Source: Nageia nagi
Taxonomy: Eukaryota; Pinophyta
Assembly: GCA_050084985.1 (NCBI GenBank)
Contig: JBITNC010000001.1
Span: 154,008,001 to 154,072,000 of the forward strand
Length of the DNA stretch: 64,000 nt
Direction of reading: 5' to 3'
Shown: positions 33,361 to 45,599 of the stretch, one piece after another
How the letters are laid out: every line of letters starts with the position of its first letter
Position numbering within the stretch: position 1 is the stretch's first letter
Translations under genes and position numbers: made by a program
The notes under the pieces: generated by a model
Database searches by the model: none
The model's input: only the letters and a program-made list of their open reading frames with translations
What the model was told of the DNA's origin: nothing

Positions 33361-34453
33361 TAATTAGAGCTTTTCTATATTGTGTTTATTTTATAGATGA
33401 TATTTTAGAGAGCCTTCATGTGATCTTGGGTAATTAGGAATTTAATCTTGGTAGGCTAGTTCTTATGCTCTATTTTTTTATGTTGATCAACACATATTTT
33501 TTATATGACAGGTGACTATGAGTATTGGCTTGTCGTTTAAGTATGGCGTTAATTGATTCATTTATCTTATGTTGATATGAATATTTATATGATGCATCTA
33601 ACTGATCCTGTTAATGAGTTTCTTGTATCTTGTAGGTTTCTTCTTAAGTGTGCAGGTTACCTGCTTGGAGTACGCTCATGGAGGATCATCAACAGTGAAA
33701 CAAGTTATGGTTAATAATTGTATTGTAAACCATTTTTTCAAATGGTGAAGTAGTGAGTCTCAATATAAGATCTTGCTTATTTCTCAAAGATGTAAATTTT
33801 TATATCTTTGATTGTATCTCTATGGAGGAAAACTCTCTCCTACCCTCTCTTTCTTCTCCCTTTCATAACTCTACCCTAATATTGCATTAAGGGGAGTGTT
33901 GGAATGTGTAATGCATTATTGTAAGGTCTCTTAAATGTAATTCACATAATACTTAAGGGTATCCTTAAATACCTTAAATATTTAGTGAATATGATAATGT
34001 AAATTCACTAATACTTAAAAGTATCCCTAAATACCTTTTAAGTATTTATGAATATGATAATGTAACTTTTCCTATACTCCATATTATAAACATGCCCCTT
34101 GGGTAAAATGGTGATGCATGTCATGACATTGTACAATCATTAATAGGGTGATCTAAGGGAAGATTTTGGCCTATAAATAGAAGACCCTCTCCTTGAGATT
34201 ACTCAAGTTTGTAGCAAAGTTATACTCTTGTTTAGGTTATAGGAGAAGTAAGAAATAGTTGTTGTAAGAGAGTACTCTATCATAATAAGATCTTAGATTA
34301 GTGGATGTACTTCCATGATTGGAGGAACCACTTTATGTTAGTATCATCTTGTGTAAATGGCTATTTTGTGTTTATGTTATGGATGATGTTTTAGAGAGCC
34401 TTCATGTGATCTTGGGTAATTAGAAACTTAATCTTGGTAGCCTAGTTCTTTCA
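33361..34453 (+). mobile_element. copia-like LTR element, internally deleted
   Basis: 33898-34453 reads as an LTR: TGTTGGAATGTG after a polypurine tract AAGGGGAG (33890-33897), TATAAATA at 34172-34179, and an end TTTCA. About 75 bp of its 3' part (34376-34450) recurs at 33391-33465, so 33361-33470 is the end of the 5' LTR. Only ~430 bp of interior remains, including an end-of-pol-like sequence (GTGCAGGTTACCTGCTTGG). TGTTGGAATG with A-rich U3 is typical of copia elements. Confidence 0.6.
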
Positions 34454-37400
34454 ATATCCATCGTCTTCAATTTCCTTATGATCCACCCATGATGCAATGT
34501 TGTTACAACCACCCAGAACACCTTGAGTGGCCACTGGTTTAGTCTCTTTACATGGAGTTGATTCTTCAACCATTGGGATGAAGTCTTCATCCTTACCATC
34601 ATTAGGGTCATATTCCTCTACCCTTTCCTTATCATTTCCCTTAGAGTTTGGATAATCAATCCCCAAAGATGATTCTCAATCAGCTTTGACCTCTCCATTA
34701 CCAAATGGTTGAATAGTGCACACAATAAACATTGATGGCGAGGACCTACTATCTTACCTTCTTTAACCTCCAAAATGGATTTTTTAAAGAGATTTGAATA
34801 GATTAAGTAGGATATTCATCGATTTAGCCCATTTGAACACATTTAAGAGATCAAAATGAAAATTATAAAATATGGAAGCATGGCTATACAATGTTAGATA
34901 TTGCATTATTACCATGACTACCCCCTTCCATTTTTAGGGGAGGGATTCTTTATTAATACCCCATTGTATCTTCTACAAATTATCATTATTTTCCTTGAAA
35001 AGTTAAAGCTTGATAGCCAATGAATGCTTCTCCCTAATCTACTTTTCCCCTTCAAAGGGAAACTAATCACCTTAGCTATAAACTTTGAGTTGCTAGTGAA
35101 ACATACTCCATCATCTTCCACCTCTCCATACCCCCAAGAGCAAGCCAAGGTAACCAACAAATTCTCATCCTCCTACTAGAAGAGATCTAGAAAGAGAATC
35201 CATCCAAGCTTCTCCAATATAAGCCTCATAACCTTGTCCACTTGCAACATCATAGGCTCTAGGAAATAAGATACATCTTCCATTTCGATCATTTTTAATA
35301 GATATAGTCGATTTGCATGGCATACCAAGGAGATGCAATGGTGATAAATAGGATCTATAAGGTGGCCCCAAAAATCACCCATCCAATCTTGAAAATAACT
35401 CTAAGATATCCTCCCACATGCAAAATAACCATTTCCACTCCTAATTATTAAATAAAGTGATGTTAAAATTCTTTCCAATAATTCCAATGATGTTCCTGAG
35501 ATTACCACATCATATGAGGTACATGATCCCTAAGAGACATAGAATAATGATCAACCAACCCAATCAACCAAGGCCATATATTACTTGATGCAAAAGTCAG
35601 CCACCATACCATATCATCATATCTAGAAGCTTCATTGTTCTTTGTATTGAACCACCTCAGCTAAAGGAATAAATCTCTAGGCTACCAACACTTAGGATCC
35701 ATCTTTGGCTATTATCATTATCTTTTTTTTCATTTCTAATATTATTTTAGGATTATTTTGAAACTCCTCTTTCTGAGAAATATTATCAAGGGGAGTTCTT
35801 TTATAATATTATTTTGAAATAAATATTATTACATATGAGGTTGTCTTACTATCTTTCAGTGGGTATCCTTCATCTTTATTTAGTCTCTCAAAGGAGTTGT
35901 TCAAAGTAGTGATACTTAAAGGTAATACATAATTTTGATTTGTTGGGATTACTTGGGTTATAATCAAATTTTCAAAATCCCTTACATTAGTTAGAGGTGT
36001 AAAATCCTTTTCTATAATAATATTTGAGGCTATAAGATTGACTTTATCATATAATGGATCTAAGGTTGAAGTTCTTGTAGGGTATTACTTATCTTTGATG
36101 GATCCTCTTATATGTATTACTCATTTCCATCCAATTACCTTAAAGGTTCTGGTTCTTCTAAAGGACCAAATTCCTCTATCTAGATCCTTGTCTTTAGCCA
36201 AACCTTTCTAGGATCATGTTCATTTTAGGCCTCCATGCCTTCATTAAGAGGGAATTTATGATTACCTCAAAGGAAACCATGAAGAATTTGAATTCGTATT
36301 CAATTACTTATTTCTAGGTTCCCATATTTGAAACCAGGCCTATAGAGTACAAGGGTTCCTTTTCTAAATCCATGGTTACATAAAGCCTAGCATATACAAT
36401 TTGTGTTTTAGAACTGATTACTAAATCTATCATAATTGGGTCCTCCATGAATCAACCAATCCCTAACATGGTATCCTTATGCCAATACTAGAAAGGTAGG
36501 CCTAGAAGGCAAATCGAAACCAATAATAAACCCTAGGTATTTGGGTTAAAGTTTGCCCTTTATTTTCTCAATAAGAGGCATTACTTGCCACAAAATGGAC
36601 CCTTAACCAAGATCATCATTAAATATGCTTCTAGGTGGAGTTTAACCATAAAGAAGTATTTTTGAAATTGCTACAATTTCCATGTGGCCTAGGGGATCCC
36701 ATTTTGCTATTGCCCATTTCCAAATAGTATCAATGTATGGTTGAGGTCCAAAGAACTTACCAACCAAATTATTGTCTCTAAGCAACTATTATCTAAAGGA
36801 TTTCCTTAAGGATACAAATATTTTCTTATTTTTGACAAGAGGTTGAAAGGGAAAGGTGATTCCCTAAATCTAGTGCTTCCATTTTATATGATATTTGTCC
36901 ACAACCTCATAGGCTATTATTTCTATCCTAAAAGATGTGCTATAACCTTTCTTTTAAGGGCTCTAGGGCTTGTTCCCTTTATAATTCCTATAAATTGTTG
37001 TGAAGGATTATGAGAGGAACCCTCTCCCAAATGCATTGCTACATATATTTATTTTCTACATGGTTTGTAGGGTTTCACCACAAGAGCTAACAAGATGCAA
37101 ACACTACACCTCTCAAAGGGTTAAATAATCTTGCCCTTAGAACATAGACCCATAATGACTTCAGGTCACCCAAAAAGCTTGAATATCTCTCCTTCACTTC
37201 AAATAGTGATGTATTTCATCTCCACCTTGGTTCCTTCATCCTTGCACAAAACATCTTCTACTGCCCCAACTTTGAACTCATCTTATTATGCATTAAAGTT
37301 TTTTCCTATAGAGATTTTTCCTCCTTCTACTACCCTTCAATAATGAGCAAAGTCATTCTCAAAGTCAACCTCATTCATGGAATCATCTACAAGTAGCCAT

Positions 37401-37900
37401 TTCTTCTCATTGATTGCTTCATTTTCATATTCTTCGATACTTTTATCTTTGTTTTCATATATTCTACATAAATCTAAGTTCTCTCCTTGCTATAAGTTTC
37501 CCTCCCCATCTCCTCCACTCGAGTCTTCATTCTCCTTTTATAGTCCATCATCCCATGCATTAATTTCTCCTCCTTCCTCCTTGGTCATTGATCCAATAGA
37601 GCATCCATTACCTGATCTATTTAAACCCTTACCCATCAATTCTTTACCATCACTATCAATACATTATATTTATCTCCTTGCTCTCACGGGCTTGTTGTAA
37701 ACCTTCATGTTTCTCACCTTGCTTTCCCTCATTGTGTCTTTTCTTTTCTTAATTAATTCATCCTCCTTATGCTCTATTTGGTCAAATATTTATTCTTCCT
37801 CTAGCATATTAAATATTTTCTTATTCTTCGTATGTTACTTTAAGAATGATAACTTCTTTTCATCAAAGAATAAGCATAACTTATTACCAAACTAAATAAG
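34454..37900 (-). mobile_element. decayed LINE, ORF1 region
   Basis: The minus strand has several long but broken open frames of one reading direction. The best part (36300-36770) is a DUF4283-like domain. 34450-34670 is an acidic segment (KERVEEYDPNDGKDEDFIPM), as often found toward the C-terminus of plant LINE ORF1. No ORF2 is attached here, so this is a 5' piece. Boundaries are approximate. Confidence 0.45.
36300..36770 (-). pseudogene. DUF4283-type LINE ORF1 domain (decayed)
   Basis: Readable blocks are KFFGPQPYIDTIWKWAIAKW DPLGHMEIVAIS, then GLPFxYWHKDTMLGIGxFME DPIMID, then KTQIVYARLYVTMDLEKEPL. These match the DUF4283 pattern of plant LINE ORF1 proteins (G+F-G-RP...W...KW...G.....A; LP-GLP..YW; IG..IG.P+.ID; ..VYAR+.VEMDL). 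Frameshifts and stops lie between the blocks. It would encode the RNA-binding ORF1 protein. Confidence 0.6.
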
Positions 37901-40526
37901 TTTCTCCATGATAGTAATAAGAAATTTCATAAGAAGTTATCTTTTATAAAATATATACCTCACTTTTATATTAACAATCAATCAAAACATATAAAATTCG
38001 AGGAGAAATATTTCCTTGTGATCCAATCCAATGAACAAGTCAAAATAGGGTGGGTAGAAATAGATAGGAATTCATTATCTAGATGAATCAACTCATGATT
38101 GGGTAAATTATTAAATAATAGGGAATGAAAGTTCTATTATTATTAATTGATAGATTGTCTTCCATGAGCCAATCCTATTATGGAATTAAATCGATGACCT
38201 TTATACTAAGGTATTTTTAATCTCAAATCAAGGACCCCTAATATTATTAATTGAGGATTTTATGATATCATATTTTAATTATGCTTTAGAATCCCCTACT
38301 ATTATAATAAGGGCATTTCTTTTTTCATTATGAAATTCAGTTGTAATTAGTTTGAGAAAGCAAGCCTACTTACCTTTAATATAGGGGTGAGCTTTCCATT
38401 AGCGTGTAGATAGTCTTTATGTAGCTTAGCAATGCATGATTATCTTGTTACACATGCAATAACAAACTACCCTCTTCCTATATAAGTTATGAACTCCTTA
38501 TTTATTTGGTCTAATGGATATCTCTTCCAAATTATCTCTTTCCCTTAATAATAACATGCATTGAAGACTTGTTGTTCCTCTACTATACTATAGGAAATTC
38601 TAAGAAAATATTTTTTTTTAACCTTATTAAAAAGATAAATCATTTTAATTACCCCATCCAAATGGGGATAAAAAATAGGGAAATATACGATATGATCAAA
38701 ACTAGTTGTTCCATGATTGCATACATAAAAACTTTAGGCAACGTCCTTAGGATTTAACCATTCAATGGGAAACTATTCTACTTGATCCAAAAATAATACT
38801 TACAACAATTGTATGAATTTTCACCCTTCAAAAACCTACTATTATAATAAGGGGTAGGTGGCTATTACTAATAGGGTATACACAATTCTCATATCTTAAA
38901 CTAGGTATGCGTAGGAATAACTATACATGTACTATTTGATGTTAGGTTCGTAAATAATAATATGTTGGTTGAATGAGAATAGATACCCTTAAACAATCCA
39001 ACCCTAGCATTATTATTTATCACATTATCCCCATATTATTATGTAAATCAAGAATAAGTGAGACTTCCAACTCCATGAAGTAATATATGCATTTATACAA
39101 GAGCTTAGAGTCTTATAGATATTCCAGAATAATTATATAATATGGTCTATTTAGTGATTTGTATGAAACCTGTGATTAGGTGGATCTATAGAAAATACAT
39201 GACTTAGCTACTTGAAATATTTTTTTGAGTTTCAATTCAACTTTTCTTTTAAATTAGTGGGTGGCAAGTCAATTTTGAGGATAACAATTAAAGACCTAAC
39301 CACGAGGTTAAGGTTGGTATTGGAGAAACCTTGAGATTGGTATCCTTTAATTAACAATAGGTGTTTTAGTAGTAATAGGGGTATTGAGTGCCCACTTATT
39401 GGTTAAGGTAACCATCTATCTTTTTCATCATCATAATGATACAAATAATCCCCTATTTTGATTTAGAAAAAGGGAATAGGTAGATAGGTATTTATTCATA
39501 CAGAGCTCAAGAGAGCTCTTCTTTGATTTATTATTATTATTTAAGCTTGTTAGTTTCCTAATTTCTTGTGTTCTAAATCACTTTACTCCAAACATGTCTA
39601 GAGTCAAATGTGTCAATCATTAATGAATGAAACAAAGGTATTAGATCAGAAGTAATCTTCCTATATTGACAACCATTTAATTTTCTTGCCCCCTTCCATA
39701 CATCATTTATTGTATTTGCATATTTTTTCATTTATGTTTTTTTTTTTAAATTTGTACCTAAATACACTATCATGTTGTAGAATGTGTTTTGCATTTCTAA
39801 TGATTATGTCTTTACTCTAATCTTGATAATGCATTTTCTAAGGTTTCCACTTTATGTTGCACTTCTTCGCAAGTTCTACACTTCTATCGTCAGTGTGTGA
39901 AGGATAAAAAAAAATTATTATATATATTTATGTGTGTTGTGTATATTTCTAGATTGTTCTATTATGCTATTATTGAACCCTAAAAAGAACTTTGATACCA
40001 TTTGCAAAGACTTTTGTTTATAGATTAATCCAAATGCAATACAAATGAAAATACTTAATAAGTAAATTAAATATATCTAAGAATACATCGCATAAATTTT
40101 TTGACATAGTCGATGACCTTAATCCACATGTCATCCCCTGACCCATATACCATCAAATTCTACAAAATTTAAGATTTTGAACATGTATATCATTGATGTG
40201 GATTGACCACTAACCACAAATAAATAGAAATGACGATCTCACGATCAAAACTTAACTATATAACCTATGCATATATCAAAATCTTATCACTTGCATATCA
40301 CTCACCTTTTTTCGCTTCATTTTATTATAAATCTTGTGCATATATTAACATAAAACCTGTGCCTATATCAAAATATGATCATAAAACTGGAACGTAAATC
40401 AAAATACGATCATAAAGCCAACGTTGTTTTCGTATTTTGAGGATTTAAATTTTTTCATGTTTTTTCATATATGCAAAGGTTTTATTGACTTACGCACAAA
40501 CTTTATTAATATACACACAATATCTG
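37901..40526. other. AT-rich sequence, no feature seen
   Basis: Homopolymer- and AT-rich sequence without a recognisable gene or clear repeat. Probably old transposon debris plus the upstream region of the F-box gene; the segmental duplication begins near 40527. Confidence 0.4.
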
Positions 40527-40576
40527 CTTGGCAATAACTTCTGCCTGAAAGAGCAGAGAGAATTTGATGCAGGCAT

Positions 40577-40738
40577 ATGGATACTAATGGAGAAACCCTA
40601 ATTCCTGGTCTACCAAATGACATAGCACTCTGGTGTCTAGCCAGGGTGCCATCTGTATTCCTTCCCGTTCTGGGAAATGTCTGCAAGTCATGGAAACGCC
40701 TCATAGAAAATCAGGACTTTCCACTACTTAGGACGCAG
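40577..40738 (+). CDS. F-box/kelch copy 1, exon 1 (F-box)
   Basis: 54 codons from ATG to CAG. It carries the whole F-box (LPNDIALWCLARVPSVFLPV, then VCKSWKRLI), the SKP1-binding part. The donor site is the non-canonical but accepted GCAAGT. Confidence 0.88.
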
Positions 40739-43700
40739 GCAAGTCATCTAAATCCTTTTGTCTTTGGTGTTTTCTATTTTCAACATCTGCATATCAAGTG
40801 ATTTTCAATATTAGATTTTAGGACTGATCAATTTTACCTGAATTCTACCCTGTACCAAACTTGTTCAATTTATGCTTTAAGTATATGCTAATTTGAGCTT
40901 AAAGGAGATAGGAGAGTTTACCTTTGTGAAATTTACTTGTTGCAAGGAAACAATAAAATTGGCAAGATCTAAGAGTGTATGCAATTCTTGAATACAAAGA
41001 GAAATACTTGGTAAGTAGAGTTTCAGGCTACCATATTACTGGGGAGAAAATAGAGGTTGTGATCCAAATAGGAGTTCAAGATCTGCATAAAAGGTACTCA
41101 GTTCATGCTTCTAAGTAAATGACATATTAAGAATATAAGCAGTATGACCTAGAAAACAAATACAAAAGGTCAAGGCTATCTTAAGGTGAAAAAAAAAAAC
41201 AAGTTAAAACATCATGGTTGTCTGATGTTCCAAAATATAGGTTTAACAAAGTAGAAGTGTGCAATTTTTTTTTTAAACTAGAGTGAAACACATTTAAAAC
41301 ATATCCATTTTGCTTTAGAAAATATAAAGATGAAATAGTGCAAATTTCATTTGCAGACATGTAAATTACTAAATTGTTATTAATTCTTGTCTTTGTGATA
41401 TTAATTCAAGTAGTAGTCTATTTCTTGAGTTAATCGTATCACAAGAAGTTTGGAGTCCTTTGACGTTTTGTATTTATATATGTGCCTTTCTAAACATTCA
41501 TATTTATTCAAAGACAACTGACCTTTACTTTTTTCAGGTTGGCTCCTCAGAATGTTGGATTTGTGTTCTTCCGGAAATAACAGAGAGTGGAAGTTTTCAT
41601 GCATACAATCCAGTATCTAACAAATGGCATACACTGCCTCCAATCCCTGGTTGGATATCCACTGAATGCTGGCAGGGTTTTGCATGTGTCTCCATTGGTC
41701 ACAGATTGCTTCTCATGGGGGGTGTGCAGCATCCTAAAGGTGTCAAGTTTCAGCATATCTTCCTTTGTTCTGTTTGAGTTTCCAATGCTTATTCTTCCTG
41801 AAATCAAACGATTATGATACAAGAGTAACAACTTACATTGGTTACAAAGTTGAATAGGTTTGCTTTAGAGTGTTTTGACATAACTGGTGAAATTGTTTAC
41901 TTTGCATGCACACATGCACTTAACCCAAGCACATACAGGTTGTCTGAAAATTCAAAAAAACAAATCATGAGTTTTCCATGTCTGAAGTCTTCGAAAGTCA
42001 GGATTGATCTCATACACTGCATTTTTGTCATATTTTGGGTCTTGAACAATTACATTGATACAATAGTGATTGATAACATCTGTAAGTATGAAAAACCTGC
42101 CTGGATACAACATTGAATGCATACTCAGTTTCCTACTAATAGATGAATGGGTTTATAGGCATTTGCTTGCAGATTACTCATGCACGTAAATAATTCGGTT
42201 TCATTTTTTAGTTGTGCTTGCTGCGTGGTGTCATCTTTGGGAAGCTTCCCTAAAGTTTCCACCATATTTTTCTGACAGTATTGCTTTTGGTTGTCGTCAG
42301 TTGTTGCACCACCACCAAAATGGCTTGGAAGGCTGAGGGTTACGTTATAAGTCCAGTTTTGTTGTGTCAAATTAGCTTAAATACAAAATAGGTTCCTATT
42401 TTAGTTTTTGTTGTTGTTTAGTTTGTTGAGAATGCTTCTTACTAAAACATGCCCTACATACATTGTTGCACATGTGCAGAATTCCATTTTTTTGTCTAAG
42501 CTTCCATGACTGAGGGTTTCTTTTCCACCAAAATCTGCCCTGGCTTTGCACCCATCCAAATCCTTTGGCTATAGCCAGTGTGATTCAAACCCTAAGGCAT
42601 GTAACTCACTGACATCATCAACACACATGCCATCAGATTGAAAAAAAGGCTGTTTAATCTTTCAAAAGTTGTAGATACACCTGGTCATGTATGTTTTATT
42701 TCCTTCTATGTTGCTTGATTACACTAGTGCTTCTTTTCTAGGTAAGGCTAAAAAGTATAGTAGATCAAGTGTATCTTTGCATGAGTTAATCATGATTAGT
42801 TTTTTTTTTTTTAATTGTGATCTTTCTTTTCATGCTACTCCTGTTAACAAACTTTAAATCATGATCAATAGGTGCGGTTGCAGATGTGAAAGTTTATAAT
42901 GCTTTTACAAACCAGTGGTCTAATGCCAGAAGTATGAGCTCACCCCGCAGTTGGTTTGCTGCAACTGTAATTGGAGACCTAGTTTATGTGGCTGGTGGTC
43001 AAGGAAAGATATCTTTTCTTGACACTGCAGAAGTTTATGATTTGAAAAATGATGTATGGAAGCCCATATCGAACATGAATTGTGTAAGGTACAGTTACTG
43101 TGGTGTTACTCTTAATGGTCAATTCTGGGTCATTGGAGGAGAATATGCAAGACACCAATATGGTGCTGTCCCTGCAAAAGGGTCAGCGGAGGTTTATGAT
43201 CCTTCAAGTGGACTGTGGGTGCTTATACCTGAGATGGGGATTGATATACACAAGGTAAGGTTTCTTATATCAAATGCTTGTATCTTTATAAAAATTTAAA
43301 GCATGTTGCTATCTGTATTCTAAAGAATTGAGAGTTGATATTTATAACTACTATTCTGCTTACGTTTATATGATTCATTATTTCCCTCTTTAACAGTTAT
43401 AAATAGCCATAATACATGACATGACAACACTGAGCTGCCTTGTCTATGTTTTAGAAAATTAATTGATGCATATAGAATTGATATAGGCTGTTGCAGAAGC
43501 TGATGGCAGGCAAACACAGATAATCATAAAGAATGTTCTTTAAATTATTATTATAAACTTAGTAAAGCCTGCAAGTCCACAAGAGACATTGCTGGGGTGA
43601 ATTTAGCTCGTCTTAGTAAAATTATCTCTTAACTTCTGATATTATTGAGTTCGTCAGTGACATTGACACGTTACATAATCATTTGAATAAAGCGGGCTTA

Positions 43701-44456
43701 GAGTGTCATTTCCAGCGATACACATCTCAACTGTTACACTTGAATGGTGCTGTTGGATGCAGAACAAGGTAATTCTAAATCCATCTAACATGCAGTCAGA
43801 AAATGTACAAGCCCAATTATGGTGCGATCATATCTATTTGGAAATTGGTTTAGACTATTTCATTTTATGGATGTACCATACATGACTGAATGTTTTGATG
43901 CGGTTGTCCCTCATTATTATTCAATAAATTTTTTAAATATTTTTCTGAAATTCATATGCAAGATTTATTTACTGCTTGCAGGGACAGGAGTATTGTTAGG
44001 GTTGCATTTTTCTTCTGATTGAAAAGGCATATTGATTTTTGTTGTCAATATTGATGTTGTTTTAATCCCTTGCCACTGTAGGTTCCTTGGCCTACTACTG
44101 TTCATAGAGAGCAGCTTCTTTGTGTGCACAAAAATAGAGTAATGCTTTATGTTAGAGAGACAAATGAATGGATGCATATTGGCAATGTTATGGGTTGGGA
44201 AGATTATAGGAGCTCCTCTCAAGTATCCCGTCATGGTTTCACATTTGAAAGTCTTGGCAGTGAGATTTATATCATTGGTGGCAGACAAGTATCTTGGTTA
44301 AATTCCAACAGACCAATTAATAAAAACCTGAATACTGTAAAAATCTCTACCCTGCAGAACCAAGGCAACTCAAAATACCTACCATGGTGGAATGGTGCAA
44401 ATATGGACAGTAGCAGTGGTGGCACTATTCTTGCATCTTCTGTTGTATATGTATAG
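40577..44456 (+). CDS. F-box/kelch-repeat protein, copy 1 (four exons)
   Basis: Exons 40577-40738, 41538-41739, 42872-43254 and 44082-44456 join to 1122 nt, 373 residues, with no stop. Residues ~8-45 (LIPGLPNDIALWCLARVPSV...) are an F-box; kelch GG doublets lie at 115-116, 163-164, 210-211 and 315-316, each followed by a Y...W signature. It resembles Arabidopsis At1g16250-type F-box/kelch proteins, which act as substrate receptors of SCF ubiquitin ligases; the substrate is unknown. Intron 1 has a GC donor (GCAG|GCAAGT). The others are GT-AG: AAAG|GTGTCA, CAAG|GTAAGG. The start ATG is the first in frame, and copy 2 has the same start. Confidence 0.9.
41538..41739 (+). CDS. F-box/kelch copy 1, exon 2
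   Basis: Acceptor TTTTTTCAG. Encodes VGSSECWICVLPEITESGSF HAYNPVSNKWHTLPPIPGW and the first kelch GG (LLLMGGVQHPK). Ends in phase 1. Confidence 0.88.
42872..43254 (+). CDS. F-box/kelch copy 1, exon 3 (kelch repeats)
   Basis: Acceptor CAATAG. Encodes two full kelch units (VYVAGGQGKISFLDTAEVYD...W and WVIGGEYARHQY...AEVYDP...W). Phase 1 in, phase 0 out (DIHK|). Confidence 0.88.
44082..44456 (+). CDS. F-box/kelch copy 1, exon 4
   Basis: Acceptor CACTGTAG. Encodes VPWPTTVHREQLLCVHKNRV through IIGGRQ to a C-terminal ILASSVVYV and a TAG stop. Confidence 0.88.
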   Translation, partial: VPWPTTVHREQLLCVHKNRVMLYVRETNEWMHIGNVMGWEDYRSSSQVSRHGFTFESLGSEIYIIGGRQVSWLNSNRPINKNLNTVKISTLQNQGNSKYLPWWNGANMDSSSGGTILASSVVYV

Positions 44457-45599
44457 AATTTCTTCCAGTTAAATTATACAAACCCTGCAATTAAGGTGCA
44501 GTTTCTCTAAAACATTGGGCAATTGTCGACTCTATGTGGTTAAATGAATTTCTTCCATGGGGGTCATCATGATGATCATAAGAATGCCAACCACATTCCC
44601 CAAAGCTTTCAACAGGGTGAAATGAATAAGTACTAGTTTCCTATAGCCTACAACATATACAAATGGCTGGCAAGCCCGTAAATCTAGTACTGATTCTTAC
44701 AGGAGCAGAAAAACAGGATATTACCATACATTGAATATGAATAATTCTTTCAAGAAACTATGATTAAGTTGTCATTCCACTTTCTATTCCAGCTCTATAT
44801 AGCGAGTCCCTTGAGTTGGGTCCTCAGTCTTTGAAAAAGGATATCAAAGATGCATTAATACTATAAAATTGCTTAAAAGAGGAGCCATAATTAAGAAGGA
44901 TCTCGACCATTGGTAGTTTTGGTAAGCATAATATCAAGACAACAGATTAAACAAGAACTTGGTAGTTTCGAAAGCATAATATTAGATCCATTCAGCTAAG
45001 TTCATCAACTTGGGAGCAGTAATATTTTCATTATTCACCCTTTACTACCTCTATTCAAAGTGGCATTTTTCTGATAAGTCGGCTTCTCAACTTCCTAATT
45101 TTCTTCAAAACAATCTTTCTAAACTATAAACTTTAGGCAGGGCCGTTTTACAAATTCTGTAAATTTCAAAAAGGATTCAAAGTAACAAGTTGCTTGCAAG
45201 GAAGATTGCCAATAGTTTCTTCTAGCCGATTTTTAATGTCTAATAATCTACTTTTTATTAATAAAGCATGTTTTCTACCACTCTTGAAATATATATATGA
45301 AAACTTTGAAGTTTTGTTCTAGAAGATCTTTACCAAGGCATATAGACAAAGTTTTATCATGCATGTATCTCTTTTCATTTTTAGTCATCAATTAATGTGT
45401 AGGTGGACTCTCACATTTGCATACAAAATAAATTTTATCATTTTCTCAAGCTTAGTAATGAGTAATTAGTGAAATGAATTTTATTAATATTAAATTTTTT
45501 AACTTATTGTGTAAGAATTGAACCTAGTTCAAACTTTCTTCCTTGTGATATGCATTTTTATTAATCCTATTTCAATAATATTAACAATGATTTAAACTA
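44457..45599. other. 3' flank of F-box copy 1
   Basis: 3' UTR and duplicated flank. No further gene. Ends at the Mutator-like element (target duplication 45591-45599). Confidence 0.5.

Larger units (their letters stand above)
40527..45530 (+). repeat. segmental duplication, unit 1
   Basis: Aligned with 57645-64000. Similarity begins at CAATATCTGCTTGGC (about 40527 and 57645), runs through exons and introns and past the 3' UTR (CTATATAGCGAGTCC at 44794 and 63110), and resumes at AAGCTTAGTAAT (about 45446 and 63923) to the window edge. The unit is at least 5 kb and continues beyond the window. Confidence 0.85.

Noticed and set aside
37131-37895. + strand open frames rich in Ser, Pro and Leu
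   Set aside because: Antisense to the region where the minus strand carries a DUF4283-like LINE ORF1; no domain on the + strand.
41547-41831. Minus-strand open frame over F-box exon 2
   Set aside because: Antisense shadow of a well-supported exon.
43703-43885. 60-codon open frame in intron 3 of the F-box gene, conserved in copy 2 (62030-62248)
   Set aside because: Introns are conserved throughout the recent duplication, so conservation is not evidence of coding. It has no family match, and the copies diverge by frameshift at the end.
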